Origin: Andreesenia angusta
GTDB taxonomy: Bacteria > Bacillota > Clostridia > Tissierellales > Gottschalkiaceae
Assembly: GCA_030537835.1 (NCBI GenBank)
Contig: JAUNVB010000002.1
Span: 31,299-95,298 of the forward strand
Reading direction: 5' to 3'
DNA: 64,000 nucleotides
This document shows, in pieces, positions 19,601-30,748 of this stretch. The stretch's first letter is position 1. Every line of letters starts with the position of its first letter. The notes under the pieces were generated by a model. It was not told the origin of the DNA. It was given only the letters and a program-made list of their open reading frames with translations, and searched no databases. The position numbers were made by a program, and so were the translations under genes.

Positions 19601-20253
19601 AAGCAGGGTGGATGGTTGCAACTCCAGTATTTGACGGTGCGAATGAAGATGATATCAAAGAAGCTTTAGAGGCGCAAGGATTGCCAGGAAGCGGTAAGAT
19701 ATATTTAAGAGATGGTAGAAGTGGAGAAGAATTTGATAATCCTGTAACTGTTGGATATATGTATATGTTAAAACTTCACCATTTAGTAGATGAAAAGATT
19801 CATGCAAGATCTACTGGCCCTTATTCACTCGTTACTCAACAGCCATTAGGAGGTAAAGCACAATTCGGTGGACAGAGATTTGGGGAGATGGAAGTTTGGG
19901 CTTTAGAGGCATATGGAGCATCCCATACTCTTCAAGAAATCTTAACTGTAAAATCGGATGATGTAATTGGACGTGTTAAAACCTATGAAGCTATAGTTAA
20001 AGGAGAAAGCATACCTGAACCAGGTATACCAGAGTCTTTTAAAGTTCTAATAAAAGAGCTTCAATCATTGGCATTAGATATTAGAGTATTATCAGATAAT
20101 GATGAAGAAATTGAATTAAAAGAGTTTCCAGATGAAGAAATAGAAAATGCAGAAGAAGGCAGTATGGCTTCAGAAGAGCCTCAGAATCATGAAGATAATA
20201 AAGAAGCAGATAGTGGTCTTGATAAAGAGATAAATACGGATGAAGAAGAGTAA
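16615..20253 (+). CDS. rpoB: RNA polymerase beta subunit
   Basis: Catalytic subunit of RNA polymerase, 1212 residues. The ATG at 16615 follows AAGGGG by 8 bases; the GTG at 16606 overlaps that site. Motifs include the rifampin-site region ([18 protein letters not shown]), [25 protein letters not shown] and [13 protein letters not shown]. Within the rifampin site, residue 503 (codon 18121-18123, AAT) is Asn where E. coli has His526; the equivalents of Asp516 and Ser531 are unchanged. The last ~50 residues are a strongly acidic tail. Confidence 0.98.
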   Translation: MVHPISVGKRTRMSYSKIEEVLPLPDLIEIQKKSYEWFLKEGLKEVFDDVSPIKDYSGNLVLEFMGYSIGEETKYDEEESKERDMTYSSPVKAKVRLINQDTGEVKEQEVFMGDLPLMTDKGTFIINGAERVIVSQLVRSPSVYYAKEIDKTGKRLYSSTVIPNRGAWLEYESDSNDTLHIRVDRTRKLPLTIFLRAIGFEQDATILELFGESEQLLKTLEKDSTNTKEEALIEIYKRLRPGEPPTLDSAQSLFEALFFDAKRYDLAKVGRYKINKKLALRNRITDQRAAEMIVNPLTGEILVEEQEIITIDKAIEIENAGIKEVSVLNKEGKSVKVIGNHFVDGDAFNLPFSLSEFGLKEKVFYPVMNEIISENETEEELREAIMLKAKELSPKHLLIPDMVASISYELNLFEGIGYIDDIDHLGNRRVRSVGELLQNQYRIGLSRMERVVRERMTIQDIEVITPQTLINIRPVTAATKEFFGSSQLSQFMDQTNPLAELTNKRRMSALGPGGLSRDRAGFEVRDVHSSHYGRMCPIETPEGPNIGLITSLTTYAKINDYGFIEVPFRKVDKEKGIVTDEIEYMTADVEDLYIVAQSNEPLDEEGHFINERLIARAKYGAVDVVDREEIDYMDVSPKQIVSVGTAMIPFLENDDANRALMGSNMQRQAVPLLKTEAPIIGTGIEYKAAQDSGSMIICKNPGVVQRVCSNEIVIRNDDGGLDRYKLLKFKRSNQGTCINHRPIVVKGERVELDQPIADGPSTDEGEIALGKNLLIAFMTWEGYNYEDAILLNERLVKEDVLTSVHIEEYESEARDTKLGAEEITRDIPNVGEESLKDLDERGIIRIGAEVEANDILVGKVTPKGETELTAEERLLRAIFGEKAREVRDTSLRVPHGEKGIVVDVRVFTRENGDELSPGVTQLVRVYIATKRKINVGDKMCGRHGNKGVISRIMPEEDMPFLPDGQPLDVVLNPLGVPSRMNIGQVLEVHLGLAAKKAGWMVATPVFDGANEDDIKEALEAQGLPGSGKIYLRDGRSGEEFDNPVTVGYMYMLKLHHLVDEKIHARSTGPYSLVTQQPLGGKAQFGGQRFGEMEVWALEAYGASHTLQEILTVKSDDVIGRVKTYEAIVKGESIPEPGIPESFKVLIKELQSLALDIRVLSDNDEEIELKEFPDEEIENAEEGSMASEEPQNHEDNKEADSGLDKEINTDEEE

Positions 20254-20306
20254 TTTAAAGGTATGAATAGGACCAAATATACTAATTTTGAAGGGAGAGA
20301 TACCCC

Positions 20307-23300
20307 TTGTTTGATTTAGAAAATTTTGACTCGATAAAAATAGGACTTGCTTCACCAGAAAAGATAAGACAATGGTCTAGAGGGGAAGTAAAGAAACCTG
20401 AAACTATAAACTACAGAACTTTAAAACCAGAAAAAGAAGGGCTTTTCTGTGAGAAGATTTTCGGACCTACTAAGGACTGGGAATGTAATTGTGGTAAATA
20501 TAAAAGAGTTAGATATAAAGGAATTGTATGTGACAGATGCGGAGTTGAAGTCACAAAAGCAAAAGTCAGAAGAGATAGAATGGGCCATATAGAATTGGCT
20601 GCACCAGTATCGCATATATGGTATTTTAAAGGAATACCAAGCAGAATGGGATTAATCTTAAATATGTCACCAAGAGTTTTAGAAAAAGTTCTCTATTTTG
20701 CTTCATATATAGTAATCGATGGAGGAGACACTCCGCTTTCGGAAAAAGATATATTAACAGAAAGAGAATATAATGAAGCTTATGAGAAATATGGAACTGA
20801 TTTTAAAGCAGGAATGGGTGCTGAAGCAGTAAAAGAACTTTTAAAGAATATTGATCTTGAAAGAGAAGCTAAAGAGTTAAAACAGCAATTAAAAGAAAGT
20901 TCGGGTCAGAAGAAGATAAGGATTACTAGAAGATTAGAAGCAGTCGAAGCTTTTAGAAAATCAGGTAATGATCCATCTTGGATGATAATAGATGTAGTAC
21001 CGGTTATTCCACCAGATTTAAGACCTATGGTTCAATTAGATGGAGGAAGATTTGCGACTTCTGATTTAAATGATTTATATAGAAGAGTTATAAATAGAAA
21101 TAATAGATTGAAAAGATTATTAGACTTAGGAGCACCAGATATAATCGTAAGAAATGAAAAAAGAATGCTCCAAGAAGCGGTAGATGCTTTAATAGATAAT
21201 GGTAGAAGAGGAAGACCTGTTACAGGACCAGGAAATAGACCTCTTAAATCTTTATCAGATATGCTTAAAGGAAAGCAAGGTAGATTTAGACAAAATCTCT
21301 TAGGAAAGAGAGTTGACTATTCAGGACGTTCCGTTATAGTTGTAGGGCCAGAACTTAAATTTTATCAATGTGGACTTCCGAAAAAAATGGGATTAGAGCT
21401 ATTTAAACCATTTGTTATGAAGGAATTAGTTGAAGGAGGCCATGCACATAATATAAAAAGTGCTAAGAGAATAGTTGAAAAGATGAAGCCTATAGTCTGG
21501 GATGTCTTAGAAGGTGTTATAAAGGAGCATCCTGTGCTCTTAAACCGTGCACCAACACTTCACAGATTAGGTATTCAAGCATTTGAACCTATTCTAGTAG
21601 AAGGAAAAGCAATAAAATTGCATCCTCTTGTTTGTACTGCATATAATGCGGATTTCGATGGTGACCAAATGGCAGTCCATGTTCCGCTTTCAGTAGAAGC
21701 ACAGGCAGAAGCTAGATTCTTGATGCTATCGACTAATAATATATTAGCGCCTAAAGATGGTAAACCTATAACTACACCTACTCAAGATATGGTTTTAGGA
21801 AGTTATTATCTAACTGTTGAGCAGAAAGGACAGATAGGAGAGGGCTCTGTATTCAAAGACTATGATGAAATGCTTTTAGCATACGAAAATAAAGCAGTAT
21901 CACTTCATGCAAAAGTTAAGGTCAGAAGAAAAGATGATGAAGGAAACTATGTTCTAGTTGAGAGTACAGTTGGAAGATTTATTTTCAATGAGTCAATACC
22001 TCAGGACTTAGGTTTTGTAGATAGAGAAGTCGATAAATACAGTTTAGAGGTAGATCAATTAGTAGATAAGAAAATGCTTGGAAAAGTTGTAGATAAATGC
22101 TATAGAAAGCATGGAAATGTGGTAACAGCTCGAGTATTAGATAGTATAAAGAGTAAAGGATTTAAATTCTCTACTAAAGGAGCTGTGACTGTAAGTATAG
22201 AAGATATTGTAGTTCCTGATGAAAAGCAGACCTTAATAGAAGAAGCTGAAGAGCAGGTAGATAAATACGAAAGAGCCTATAGAAGAGGTCTTATCTCTGA
22301 TGATGAGAGATATGAGAGAGTTATAGATGTTTGGGCTAAAACTACAGATAGAGTAACAGATGCCTTAATGGATAATCTAGATAGCCTCAATAATATATTT
22401 ATAATGGCTCATTCGGGAGCGAGAGGAAGTAAGAATCAGATTAGACAGCTTGCTGGAATGAGGGGTCTTATGGCAAATGCTTCAGGCCGAACTGTTGAGC
22501 AGCCAATAAGAGCGAACTTTAGAGAAGGACTTACGGTATTAGAGTTCTTTACATCTACTCATGGTTCTCGTAAAGGACTTGCTGATACAGCGCTTAGAAC
22601 AGCAGACTCAGGATATTTAACTAGAAGACTAGTCGATGTAAGTCAAGATGTAATAGTTAGAGAAGAAGACTGCGGTACAGATAAAGGTATAGAAGCAAAA
22701 GCGTTTATGGATGGAAATGAGCAGATAGAGTCTCTATGGGATAGGATTGAAGGAAGATATACTCAGGCAGATATATTAGATCCTAGAACTGGAGAACTAA
22801 TAATAGAGAAGAATGAATTAATAACTGAAGATATAGCTGATAGAATAATAGAAGCTGGAATAGATACTGTTAGAATAAGAAATGTATTTTCATGTAATAC
22901 GAAGCATGGAGTATGTACTAAATGTTATGGTAGAAATCTTGCAACAGGAAGAGTTGTAGATATTGGAGAGGCTGTAGGGATAATAGCAGCTCAATCTATT
23001 GGGGAGCCGGGAACTCAACTTACTATGCGTACTTTCCATACTGGAGGAGTTGCCGGAGCTGATATAACTCAAGGTCTTCCAAGGGTTGAAGAGCTCTTTG
23101 AAGCAAGAAAGCCAAAAGGACTTGCCGTTATATCTGAAATAGATGGTAAGGTATCTATTAAAGAAAGCAAGAAGAAAAGAGAAGTTACTGTAACAGGAGA
23201 AAACGGAGAAAGTAAGAATTATAGCATAGTCTATGGTTCAAGAATTAAAGTTAAAAATGGTCAGAATATTGAAGCTGGAGATGAGATAACTGAAGGTTCA

Positions 23301-23855
23301 GTGAATCCACATGATATATTGAAAGTTAAAGGTATAAGTGGTGTTGAGAACTATATAGTTAAAGAAGTTCAAAGAGTTTATAGACTTCAAGGTGTTGATA
23401 TAAACGATAAGCATATTGAAGTTATAGTTAGACAAATGTTAAATAAGATCAAGATAGAAGAAAACAATGATTCAGAATTATTACCAGGAAGCTTAATAAA
23501 TATATTCGATTTTGAAGAAGTCAATAAAAAGCTAATTGAAGAAGGCAAGGAGCCAGCAACTGGTGAGAGAACACTTCTTGGTATAACTAAGGCTTCTTTA
23601 GCAACTGAATCCTTCTTATCAGCGGCATCATTCCAAGAGACTACTAGAGTCTTAACTGAAGCAGCTATAAAAGGAAAGGCAGATAATCTATTAGGTCTTA
23701 AAGAGAATGTTTTAATTGGTAAATTAATACCAGCAGGAACAGGTATGAGAAGGTATAGAGATATAGCTATAGATTTACCTGAAAAAGAATTACCAGAGGA
23801 AATTGAAAATTCTGAAGAAGATATTTTAAAAGATAATAATGATATTGACAGCTAG
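20307..23855 (+). CDS. rpoC: RNA polymerase beta' subunit
   Basis: The catalytic Mg-binding NADFDGDQM loop is present ([16 protein letters not shown]), as are an N-terminal zinc site ([15 protein letters not shown]) and a second zinc site near 810-900 ([22 protein letters not shown]). It is 1182 residues long and starts at TTG 20307 after AGGGAG. A 53-base gap follows rpoB with no terminator, so the two are co-transcribed. The C-terminus is acidic, and a promoter -35 element overlaps its last codons. Confidence 0.98.
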   Translation: MFDLENFDSIKIGLASPEKIRQWSRGEVKKPETINYRTLKPEKEGLFCEKIFGPTKDWECNCGKYKRVRYKGIVCDRCGVEVTKAKVRRDRMGHIELAAPVSHIWYFKGIPSRMGLILNMSPRVLEKVLYFASYIVIDGGDTPLSEKDILTEREYNEAYEKYGTDFKAGMGAEAVKELLKNIDLEREAKELKQQLKESSGQKKIRITRRLEAVEAFRKSGNDPSWMIIDVVPVIPPDLRPMVQLDGGRFATSDLNDLYRRVINRNNRLKRLLDLGAPDIIVRNEKRMLQEAVDALIDNGRRGRPVTGPGNRPLKSLSDMLKGKQGRFRQNLLGKRVDYSGRSVIVVGPELKFYQCGLPKKMGLELFKPFVMKELVEGGHAHNIKSAKRIVEKMKPIVWDVLEGVIKEHPVLLNRAPTLHRLGIQAFEPILVEGKAIKLHPLVCTAYNADFDGDQMAVHVPLSVEAQAEARFLMLSTNNILAPKDGKPITTPTQDMVLGSYYLTVEQKGQIGEGSVFKDYDEMLLAYENKAVSLHAKVKVRRKDDEGNYVLVESTVGRFIFNESIPQDLGFVDREVDKYSLEVDQLVDKKMLGKVVDKCYRKHGNVVTARVLDSIKSKGFKFSTKGAVTVSIEDIVVPDEKQTLIEEAEEQVDKYERAYRRGLISDDERYERVIDVWAKTTDRVTDALMDNLDSLNNIFIMAHSGARGSKNQIRQLAGMRGLMANASGRTVEQPIRANFREGLTVLEFFTSTHGSRKGLADTALRTADSGYLTRRLVDVSQDVIVREEDCGTDKGIEAKAFMDGNEQIESLWDRIEGRYTQADILDPRTGELIIEKNELITEDIADRIIEAGIDTVRIRNVFSCNTKHGVCTKCYGRNLATGRVVDIGEAVGIIAAQSIGEPGTQLTMRTFHTGGVAGADITQGLPRVEELFEARKPKGLAVISEIDGKVSIKESKKKREVTVTGENGESKNYSIVYGSRIKVKNGQNIEAGDEITEGSVNPHDILKVKGISGVENYIVKEVQRVYRLQGVDINDKHIEVIVRQMLNKIKIEENNDSELLPGSLINIFDFEEVNKKLIEEGKEPATGERTLLGITKASLATESFLSAASFQETTRVLTEAAIKGKADNLLGLKENVLIGKLIPAGTGMRRYRDIAIDLPEKELPEEIENSEEDILKDNNDIDS

Positions 23856-23873
23856 AAGAACTAATGCTATAAT
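23845..23873 (+). promoter_or_regulatory. Consensus promoter of rpsL-rpsG-fusA
   Basis: TTGACA at 23845-23850 (inside the last codons of rpoC), 17 bases, TATAAT at 23868-23873: a perfect match to the vegetative consensus. It replaces the L7Ae-like gene often found between rpoC and rpsL in Firmicutes. Confidence 0.88.
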
Positions 23874-23901
23874 CTTCTAGTGTGTAATAATCAAAATGTT
23901 G

Positions 23902-23936
23902 AAATTGGATTACTCACAAGAGTAATCCAATTTTAA
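23902..23936 (+). terminator. Hairpin terminator/attenuator between rpoC and rpsL
   Basis: AAATTGGATTACTC (23902-23915) pairs with GAGTAATCCAATTT with an ACAA loop, followed by TT-AATG. It lies downstream of the 23845 promoter, so the rpsL transcript must read through it. Confidence 0.75.
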
Positions 23937-23979
23937 TGTAAAACTATTTTTACTGAAAAATTTGGAAGGAGGTGCCTTG

Positions 23980-24393
23980 ATGCCTACAATCAATCAATTG
24001 GTTAGAAAAGGTAGAGAAAAAACTGTTCATACATCTAAATCAGCGCACTTAGGAGTTAACTACAATACTATAAAGAAAAGATATACAAAGAACAATTCTC
24101 CACAAAAAAGAGGAGTTTGTACTGCAGTTAAAACAGTTACACCTAAGAAGCCTAACTCAGCACTTAGAAAGATAGCAAGGGTAAGATTAACTAATGGTTT
24201 AGAAGTATCTGCTTATATACCTGGAATAGGTCATAATCTACAGGAGCACTCTGTTGTTCTTATAAGAGGTGGAAGAGTTAAGGATTTACCAGGGGTTAGA
24301 TACCATATAGTTAGAGGTACACTTGATACAGCAGGTGTTGAAAACAGAAAACAGTCAAGATCAAAATACGGTACAAAAAAAGCTAATAAATAG
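23980..24393 (+). CDS. rpsL: Ribosomal protein S12
   Basis: Decoding-centre protein, 137 residues from ATG 23980 (after GGAAGGAGGTG). [31 protein letters not shown] and [16 protein letters not shown] are intact. The lysines at the two classical streptomycin-resistance positions (in TPKKPNS and RVKDLPG) are wild type. Confidence 0.98.
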   Translation: MPTINQLVRKGREKTVHTSKSAHLGVNYNTIKKRYTKNNSPQKRGVCTAVKTVTPKKPNSALRKIARVRLTNGLEVSAYIPGIGHNLQEHSVVLIRGGRVKDLPGVRYHIVRGTLDTAGVENRKQSRSKYGTKKANK

Positions 24394-24439
24394 TTAAAAA
24401 TTAATTATTAAAAATAGTTTAATTTGATTAATTGTTCGG

Positions 24440-24496
24440 AGTGTTAAGATATTCAGTCGATAGATATGAATACTTTTATATAGATAAAAGAGCACT
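24440..24496 (+). ncRNA. Structured rpsL-rpsG intergenic RNA (possible S7 site)
   Basis: A three-way junction can be drawn with almost no unpaired joints. P1 is AGTGTT (24440-24445) with AGCACT (24491-24496). P2 is TATTC (24450-24454) with GAATA (24468-24472). P3 is CTTTTAT (24473-24479) with ATAAAAG (24484-24490). It lies 60 bases before rpsG. In E. coli S7 represses from this same intergenic position; the structure here is my own reading. Confidence 0.45.
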
Positions 24497-24555
24497 ACGG
24501 CAAATCAGTCGAGTACCTATGATTTAATTTTTAAATAGTTAAGGAGGGAAGCAGC

Positions 24556-25026
24556 GTGCCAAGAAAAGGTTATGTAGCAAAAAGAGATGTTATGCCTGAT
24601 CCTATATATGGAGAAAAGGTTGTAACTAAGCTAATAAATCAAGTTATGCTTGATGGAAAAAAAGGGAAGGCTCAAAAAATAGTTTATGGGGCTTTCGATC
24701 ATATAGCAAACGAAACTGGAGAGGAAGCTCTAGAAGTATTTAATAGAGCTCTTAATAATATAATGCCAGTTCTTGAAGTAAAAGCTAGACGTGTTGGAGG
24801 AGCTACTTATCAGGTTCCAATAGAGGTTAGACCTGAGAGAAGACAGACAGTTGGATTAAGATGGTTAGTTGGATACTCTAGAAAAAGAGGAGAGAAAACT
24901 ATGGTCGAAAGACTTGCCAAAGAAATACTAGATGCATCTAATGATTCAGGAGCTAGCGTTAAGAAAAAGGAAGAGACTCATAAGATGGCTGAAGCTAATA
25001 AAGCTTTTGCACATTATAGATGGTAA
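24556..25026 (+). CDS. rpsG: Ribosomal protein S7
   Basis: Primary 16S rRNA-binding protein that nucleates the small-subunit head, 156 residues. It starts at GTG 24556 after AAGGAGGG. Motifs are [33 protein letters not shown] and [16 protein letters not shown]. fusA follows after 27 bases. Confidence 0.98.
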   Translation: MPRKGYVAKRDVMPDPIYGEKVVTKLINQVMLDGKKGKAQKIVYGAFDHIANETGEEALEVFNRALNNIMPVLEVKARRVGGATYQVPIEVRPERRQTVGLRWLVGYSRKRGEKTMVERLAKEILDASNDSGASVKKKEETHKMAEANKAFAHYRW

Positions 25027-25053
25027 TCTCATTCCGAAGGGAGGAAAATACGA

Positions 25054-27120
25054 GTGGCAAGAGACGTTTCACTTAAAAATACAAGAAATATCGGGATAAT
25101 GGCCCATATAGATGCTGGAAAAACTACTACTACAGAGAGAATACTATTCTACTCAGGTAGAACTCATAAAATTGGGGAGACTCATGATGGTTCAGCAACT
25201 ATGGACTGGATGGATCAAGAGCAGGAGAGAGGAATAACTATAACTTCTGCTGCGACTACATGTCATTGGAAGGGTCATAGAATAAATATAATAGATACAC
25301 CTGGGCATGTTGACTTTACAGTTGAGGTTGAGAGATCACTACGTGTTCTTGATGGAACAGTAGCTGTTTTCGACGCTAAATCAGGAGTTCAGCCTCAATC
25401 AGAGACAGTTTGGAGACAGGCTGATAAATACGGAGTACCAAGAATAGCATTCGTTAATAAAATGGATGCTACTGGAGCAGACTATTTAATGGCTGTTCAA
25501 ACTATGGTTGATAGACTTCGTGCAAATGCTGTACCTATTGAATTACCAATAGGAGCAGAATCAGAATTCAAAGGGGTTATAGACCTTGTAACTATGGATG
25601 CAATAATCTATAAAGATGATTTAGGAAAAGAAATGGAAACTGTTGAAATTCCTGAAGAATATGCAGACTTAGTTGAAGAATATAGAGAAAAACTTATGGA
25701 TGCAGTAGCTGAACAAGACGAAGAATTAATGGAAAAATATCTTGAGGGAGAAGAGATCAGTCCTGAAGAATTGAAAAAAGCTATAAGAAAAGCGACAATA
25801 GCTTTAGAAATGGTTCCAGTTCTTTGTGGTTCTGCATATAAGAACAAAGGTGTTCAGGCATTAGTTGATGCTATAGTTGATTTTATGCCATCACCATTAG
25901 ATGTACCTGCTATAGAAGGTATAATACCTGGAACAGAAGAGAAAGATACAAGAGAATCATCGGATAATGCTCCTTTCTCAGCTCTAGCATTTAAAATAAT
26001 GACGGATCCTTATGTTGGAAAACTTGGATTCTTTAGAGTTTATTCAGGTAAGCTTGATGCAGGTTCGTACGTTCTAAACTCTACTAAGAATAAAAAGGAG
26101 AGAATTGGACGTATATTACAGATGCATGCTAATAAAAGAGATGAGATAGATACTGTATATGCTGGAGATATAGCAGCAGCAGTTGGTCTTAAAGATACAA
26201 CTACTGGAGATACACTATGTGATGACTCAGCACCTATAATACTTGAGTCTATGGAGTTCCCAGAGCCAGTTATATCTATAGCTATAGAGCCTAAGACTAA
26301 AGAAGGTCAAGATAAGATGGGTATAGGACTTGCAAAACTTGCAGAAGAAGACCCTACATTCAAGACTTGGACAGATCAAGATACTGGACAAACTATAATA
26401 GCAGGTATGGGAGAACTACATCTTGAAGTTATAGTTGATAGACTTTTAAGAGAGTTTAAAGTTGAAGCAAATGTTGGTAATCCACAAGTTGCTTATAAAG
26501 AGACTATTACATCTACAGTTGAAGTGGATTGTAAATATGCAAGACAATCTGGTGGACGTGGACAATATGGACATGTTAAGATCAGAATGTCACCACAAGA
26601 AGCTGGAAAAGGATACGAATTCGTTAACTCTATTACAGGAGGAGCTATTCCAAGAGAATATATTCCTGCAGTAGATGCCGGAATCAAAGAAGCTTCTGAA
26701 TCAGGAGTTTTAGCAGGATATCCTGTTCTTGATTTCAAAGTAGAACTATATGATGGATCGTATCACGATGTTGACTCGTCAGAGATGGCGTTCAAAATAG
26801 CTGGATCTATGGCATTTAAAGATGCTATGAAGAAAGCATCACCAGTTATATTAGAACCATATATGTCAGTTGAAGTTACTATACCAGAAGAATATATGGG
26901 AGATGTAATTGGAGATTTAAACTCTAGAAGAGGTAGAGTAGAGGGAATGGAAATGCAATCAGGAGCTCAAGTTGTTGATGCATACGTTCCACTTTCAGAA
27001 ATGTTCGGATATGCGACTGACCTACGTTCAAACACTCAAGGACGTGGACAGTATACAATGGAATTCGATCATTATGAAGCAGTACCAAATAGTATAGCAG
27101 AAAAAATAATGAATAAATAA
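25054..27120 (+). CDS. fusA: Elongation factor G
   Basis: Translocase GTPase, 688 residues starting at GTG 25054. G1 [15 protein letters not shown], switch [19 protein letters not shown] and [10 protein letters not shown] are present, and domain IV carries [13 protein letters not shown]. Codon use is mixed, with many T-ending codons, in contrast to the neighbouring tuf. A long hairpin follows before tuf2. Confidence 0.98.
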   Translation: MARDVSLKNTRNIGIMAHIDAGKTTTTERILFYSGRTHKIGETHDGSATMDWMDQEQERGITITSAATTCHWKGHRINIIDTPGHVDFTVEVERSLRVLDGTVAVFDAKSGVQPQSETVWRQADKYGVPRIAFVNKMDATGADYLMAVQTMVDRLRANAVPIELPIGAESEFKGVIDLVTMDAIIYKDDLGKEMETVEIPEEYADLVEEYREKLMDAVAEQDEELMEKYLEGEEISPEELKKAIRKATIALEMVPVLCGSAYKNKGVQALVDAIVDFMPSPLDVPAIEGIIPGTEEKDTRESSDNAPFSALAFKIMTDPYVGKLGFFRVYSGKLDAGSYVLNSTKNKKERIGRILQMHANKRDEIDTVYAGDIAAAVGLKDTTTGDTLCDDSAPIILESMEFPEPVISIAIEPKTKEGQDKMGIGLAKLAEEDPTFKTWTDQDTGQTIIAGMGELHLEVIVDRLLREFKVEANVGNPQVAYKETITSTVEVDCKYARQSGGRGQYGHVKIRMSPQEAGKGYEFVNSITGGAIPREYIPAVDAGIKEASESGVLAGYPVLDFKVELYDGSYHDVDSSEMAFKIAGSMAFKDAMKKASPVILEPYMSVEVTIPEEYMGDVIGDLNSRRGRVEGMEMQSGAQVVDAYVPLSEMFGYATDLRSNTQGRGQYTMEFDHYEAVPNSIAEKIMNK

Positions 27121-27130
27121 TATAAATATC

Positions 27131-27166
27131 GAGTACTTTGATTCCTGTTTAGGAGTCAAAGTACTC
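27131..27166 (+). other. Long hairpin between fusA and tuf2
   Basis: A 16-base-pair stem (27131-27146 with 27151-27166, one G-U pair) closed by GTTT. It is not followed by a T-tract (next bases TCTATA), so it may be an mRNA processing or stability element rather than a terminator. Confidence 0.7.
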
Positions 27167-27202
27167 TCTATAAATAAAGATATTATTTAAGGAGGATTAA
27201 TA

Positions 27203-28396
27203 ATGAGTAAGGAAAAATTTGAAAGAAGTAAACCGCATGTTAATATAGGAACAATAGGTCACGTTGACCATGGAAAGACAACATTAACAGCAGCAATAAC
27301 AACAGTATTACATGACAGATACGGAACAGGACAAGACGTAGCATATGATAATATAGACAAGGCACCAGAGGAGAGAGAAAGAGGAATAACAATATCAACA
27401 TCACATGTTGAATATGAGACTCCAAATAGACACTATGCACACGTTGACTGTCCAGGACACGCTGACTATGTAAAGAATATGATAACAGGAGCAGCGCAAA
27501 TGGACGGAGCAATCTTAGTATGTTCAGCAGCAGATGGTCCAATGCCACAGACAAGAGAGCATATATTACTATCAAGACAGGTAGGAGTACCACAAATAGT
27601 AGTATTCTTAAATAAAGCAGATATGGTAGATGACGAAGAATTAATCGAATTAGTAGAGATGGAAGTAAGAGAATTACTAAGCGAATATGAATTCGATGGA
27701 GATGATACACCAATCGTAGTAGGATCAGCATTAAAAGCAATAGAAGATCCATCAAGCGAGTGGGGAGATAAGATAATCGAATTAATGGAAGCAGTAGATG
27801 AGACAATTCCAACACCAGAGAGAGATACAGATAAGCCATTCCTAATGCCGGTAGAGGATGTATTCTCAATCACAGGAAGAGGAACAGTTGCAACAGGAAG
27901 AGTAGAAAGAGGAGTACTAAAGGTACAAGATAATGTTGAGATAGTAGGACTAGCAGACAAAGCAAGAACAGTAGTATGTACAGGAATTGAGATGTTCAGA
28001 AAGTTATTAGACGAAGCACAAGCTGGAGATAATATCGGAGCATTATTAAGAGGGATTCAAAGAGATGAAGTAGAAAGAGGACAAGTATTAGCGGCACCAG
28101 GAACAATAACACCGCATACAAAGTTCAAGGGAGAAGTATATGTATTGACAAAAGAAGAGGGTGGAAGACATACACCATTCTTTGATGGATATAGACCACA
28201 ATTCTACTTCAGAACGACAGACGTTACAGGTTCAATAAAGCTAGAAGAAGGCGTAGAGATGGTAATGCCTGGAGATAATGCTACATTTGAAATAGAGTTA
28301 ATTACACCAATCGCAATGGAAAAAGGACTTAAATTTGCGATAAGAGAAGGTGGAAGAACAGTAGGAGCAGGAGTAGTTACTGAAATATTAGGATAA
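27203..28396 (+). CDS. tuf: Elongation factor Tu, copy 2
   Basis: Same 397-residue protein as the copy at 11646, with the same DNA in every stretch compared. Identity starts in the ribosome-binding leader (AAGGAGGATTAATA) and ends at the stop codon; the flanks differ. This is the classical str-operon position after fusA. Frequent gene conversion between the copies is the likely cause. The A-ending codon bias produces long antisense frames that are not genes. Confidence 0.98.
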   Translation: MSKEKFERSKPHVNIGTIGHVDHGKTTLTAAITTVLHDRYGTGQDVAYDNIDKAPEERERGITISTSHVEYETPNRHYAHVDCPGHADYVKNMITGAAQMDGAILVCSAADGPMPQTREHILLSRQVGVPQIVVFLNKADMVDDEELIELVEMEVRELLSEYEFDGDDTPIVVGSALKAIEDPSSEWGDKIIELMEAVDETIPTPERDTDKPFLMPVEDVFSITGRGTVATGRVERGVLKVQDNVEIVGLADKARTVVCTGIEMFRKLLDEAQAGDNIGALLRGIQRDEVERGQVLAAPGTITPHTKFKGEVYVLTKEEGGRHTPFFDGYRPQFYFRTTDVTGSIKLEEGVEMVMPGDNATFEIELITPIAMEKGLKFAIREGGRTVGAGVVTEILG

Positions 28397-28406
28397 TATA
28401 TAGATT

Positions 28407-28453
28407 AAGAGTCGAATAGTTAGGCTAAAACTTAGCTATTCGACTCTTTTTTT
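28407..28453 (+). terminator. Terminator after tuf2
   Basis: AAGAGTCGAATAG (from 28407) pairs with CTATTCGACTCTT (to ~28447), with TTAG/CTTAG pairing inside, followed by seven or more T. Confidence 0.9.
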
Positions 28454-28469
28454 ATTTAATAATTTTCTA

Positions 28470-28497
28470 TTGAATAAAATAAATTTTAGTTTATAAT
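28470..28497 (+). promoter_or_regulatory. Promoter of the SLH-SH3 gene
   Basis: TTGAAT at 28470-28475, 16 bases, TATAAT at 28492-28497, 34 bases before the ATG. Confidence 0.7.
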
Positions 28498-28531
28498 TAA
28501 ATAGAATAATTTATATAAGGGGATGATTATA

Positions 28532-29845
28532 ATGAAAAGATTAAGAGCAATTGGAATGTGTATTACTACAATATTATTAACATCTTCTATTGCATTAGCT
28601 ATAGAATTTAATGATATTGAAAAACATTGGGGAAGAGAAGTTATTCAAAAATTAGCTTCAGAAGAGATAATCAATGGTTATCTAGATGGGAGTTTTAAAC
28701 CGGACAATAAGATAACAAGAGAAGAAGTTGCAACTCTTATCTATAAAACGATGAAGAAATATGATCAAATAGAAGAATATAGTGGTAAAAATTTATTCGA
28801 CGATATTGAAAAAAGATATTCTGAAGAATATATTAATACCTTAGCAAATATGAATATAATAAAGGGATATGAAGACGGTGATTTTAGACCAGAGACGAAT
28901 ATAAGTAGAGAAGAGTTTGCTACACTTATATATAGATATGCGAAAAAAGAAGGAGTTTTGAATGAGAGTAAAAAAGGGAATCTTTCAGATTCGGATGAGA
29001 TATCAACTTGGGCAAAAACTCCAGTAGCAGTTATGATTGGTAATGATCTAATAAAAGGAATGTCTGATGGCAGTTTTAAGCCGAAGAATTTATTGACTAG
29101 AGCTGAAGCAGCTCAATTACTGTTCAATATTAAGGGATTATTTGAAGAAGAAAAGCCGAATAAAAGAATTATGAAGACGACTAAAGATGTGATTTTATTA
29201 GAGAAGCCAGAGAAAAATTCAGAACCTATTTCTAAGAATAGTGAACTAAAAAAAGATACAGAAGTCATAGTATTAAAAGAAGAAGGCGAATATCTCTTGA
29301 TTAAGCCTATTTCAATAGAGGATGCTGAAAGTGGCTATCTGAAAAAAGAAAATCTAGTTTATAAAGATAATGGAAAACCATATGGCTATTATGATCAGAA
29401 AAAAATGGTGGTTAAAGAGAGAGTTGAGTTGAGACTAGAACCACTCGATACAGCGGGCCTCATAGGAAAGAATAATGTACTTGAACCTGGTAGTGAAGTA
29501 ATTATACTAGGAGAGGCAACGTATTACTACCTTGTAAAACCTCTGGGTATAGATAATCCTTATGTTGGATACGGTATTAAAACGGCATTCGAAAATACGA
29601 AGGATGAAGAAATAGACGATGATAAAAAAGAGGGGATTTTAGTTTCTAATAAGGAAGTACATCTTAAATTACAGCCGACAGAGGATTCTGAATTGATTTC
29701 AAGAAATAATATACTGCCAAAAGGAATGAAATTTAAATTAGAAGGAGAAGCAACAGAATATTATCTAGTTAGACCTATTGGAATATCAGATGCTCAAAGA
29801 GGATATATATTAAAAGATGATCTGGACAGGATAGAAAATGAATAG
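28532..29845 (+). CDS. Secreted SLH-domain protein with three SH3-like repeats
   Basis: A 437-residue surface protein: signal peptide (1-23, ending SIALA), three SLH domains at ~24-190 (NGYLDGSFKPDNKITREEVA, GYEDGDFRPETNISREEFA, KGMSDGSFKPKNLLTRAEAA), then three ~60-residue SH3-like repeats (each begins with a V-L/R-L-x-P strand and ends YYLVKPLGI, EYYLVRPIGI or similar). SLH domains usually anchor proteins to pyruvylated cell-wall polymers; bacterial SH3 domains often bind peptidoglycan. The ATG at 28532 is correctly spaced from AAGGGG; 28523 is not. A stand-alone unit inserted between the str and S10 operons. Confidence 0.9.
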   Translation: MKRLRAIGMCITTILLTSSIALAIEFNDIEKHWGREVIQKLASEEIINGYLDGSFKPDNKITREEVATLIYKTMKKYDQIEEYSGKNLFDDIEKRYSEEYINTLANMNIIKGYEDGDFRPETNISREEFATLIYRYAKKEGVLNESKKGNLSDSDEISTWAKTPVAVMIGNDLIKGMSDGSFKPKNLLTRAEAAQLLFNIKGLFEEEKPNKRIMKTTKDVILLEKPEKNSEPISKNSELKKDTEVIVLKEEGEYLLIKPISIEDAESGYLKKENLVYKDNGKPYGYYDQKKMVVKERVELRLEPLDTAGLIGKNNVLEPGSEVIILGEATYYYLVKPLGIDNPYVGYGIKTAFENTKDEEIDDDKKEGILVSNKEVHLKLQPTEDSELISRNNILPKGMKFKLEGEATEYYLVRPIGISDAQRGYILKDDLDRIENE

Positions 29846-29865
29846 ATCTAATATATAAAATATAG

Positions 29866-29904
29866 AAGACATATTAGTATAGAAAAAGCTAATATGTCTT
29901 TTTT
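29866..29904 (+). terminator. Terminator after the SLH-SH3 gene
   Basis: AGACATATTAG (29867-29877) pairs with CTAATATGTCT (29889-29899), followed by a T-run. Confidence 0.88.
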
Positions 29905-29995
29905 AAATTGACCCAAATCATATACTAAAAAATTAATAAATGTTAATATTATACTAATTAATAAATATAATAATATTATTATGAGGGTGATAATT

Positions 29996-30646
29996 ATGTT
30001 AAATAAGAGTCGAGTATATTCTCTTAACGATAGATTGAATCTGCAAAAGAATTCAATTATCAGTGAGGATATGATGTTAGGAGATAAGGTTAAGATAAAG
30101 GGATATGGAATATCAGAAGGAGAAGGAATAAGTTTAGAGAAAATATTTCATCCAGTTCTTCTATATATAGTAGATGGTAGAATAGATTTCACGATAGAAG
30201 ATAAGAAATCTGAAATGATAAAAGGGAATTCTGTATTGATTCCATCAGGTGAATGGAGAGGAATAGATGCAATAGAAGATTCAAAGATATTGATTATAAA
30301 TATGGAGGAAGATATTATGATTAAGAACATGGATAAGAGCAAAATCTTAGAATTAGTAGATGAAGTAGAGTATTCTGAAGATAAGATAGTAAGCAAAACA
30401 TTAGTACAGAATGATGCACTTAGTATGACTTTGATGGCATTTGATGGGAAACAGGAACTTTCAACTCATGCAGCAGGCGGAGATGCATTAGTAATTGCAT
30501 TAGATGGAGAGGTGCTGATAAATATAGATGGAGAAGAATTTGATATTAAAAAAGATGAGAGCATAATAATGCCGGCTAATATTCCTCATTCTCTTCATAT
30601 CAATGATAAATTCAAGATGTTATTAATAGTATCGAAAAAAGCATAG
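29996..30646 (+). CDS. Two-domain cupin protein
   Basis: A 216-residue protein with two cupin-like halves. The C-terminal half is clear (LSTHAAGGDALVIALDGEV, FDIKKDESIIMPANIPHSLH) with two likely metal-ligand His residues. The N-terminal half keeps the barrel pattern (PVLLYIVDGRIDFTI, IKGNSVLIPSGEW) but lacks obvious ligands. GAGGGTG precedes the ATG at 29996; the ATG at 29981 overlaps that site. No signal peptide, so cytoplasmic. The substrate cannot be read from the sequence and the neighbours give no pathway. Confidence 0.82.
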   Translation: MLNKSRVYSLNDRLNLQKNSIISEDMMLGDKVKIKGYGISEGEGISLEKIFHPVLLYIVDGRIDFTIEDKKSEMIKGNSVLIPSGEWRGIDAIEDSKILIINMEEDIMIKNMDKSKILELVDEVEYSEDKIVSKTLVQNDALSMTLMAFDGKQELSTHAAGGDALVIALDGEVLINIDGEEFDIKKDESIIMPANIPHSLHINDKFKMLLIVSKKA

Positions 30647-30678
30647 AAGAAATTAGATTATAAACTATTTATAAAGAA

Positions 30679-30707
30679 TTGAAAATAATGAATTATATAG
30701 ATATATT
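30679..30707 (+). promoter_or_regulatory. Probable promoter of the small membrane protein pair
   Basis: TTGAAA at 30679-30684, 17 bases, TATATT at 30702-30707, 42 bases before the first small gene. Confidence 0.55.
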
Positions 30708-30748
30708 CGAGGTACGATTATAATAATTAGTTGAAAAGGAGTGAGATC

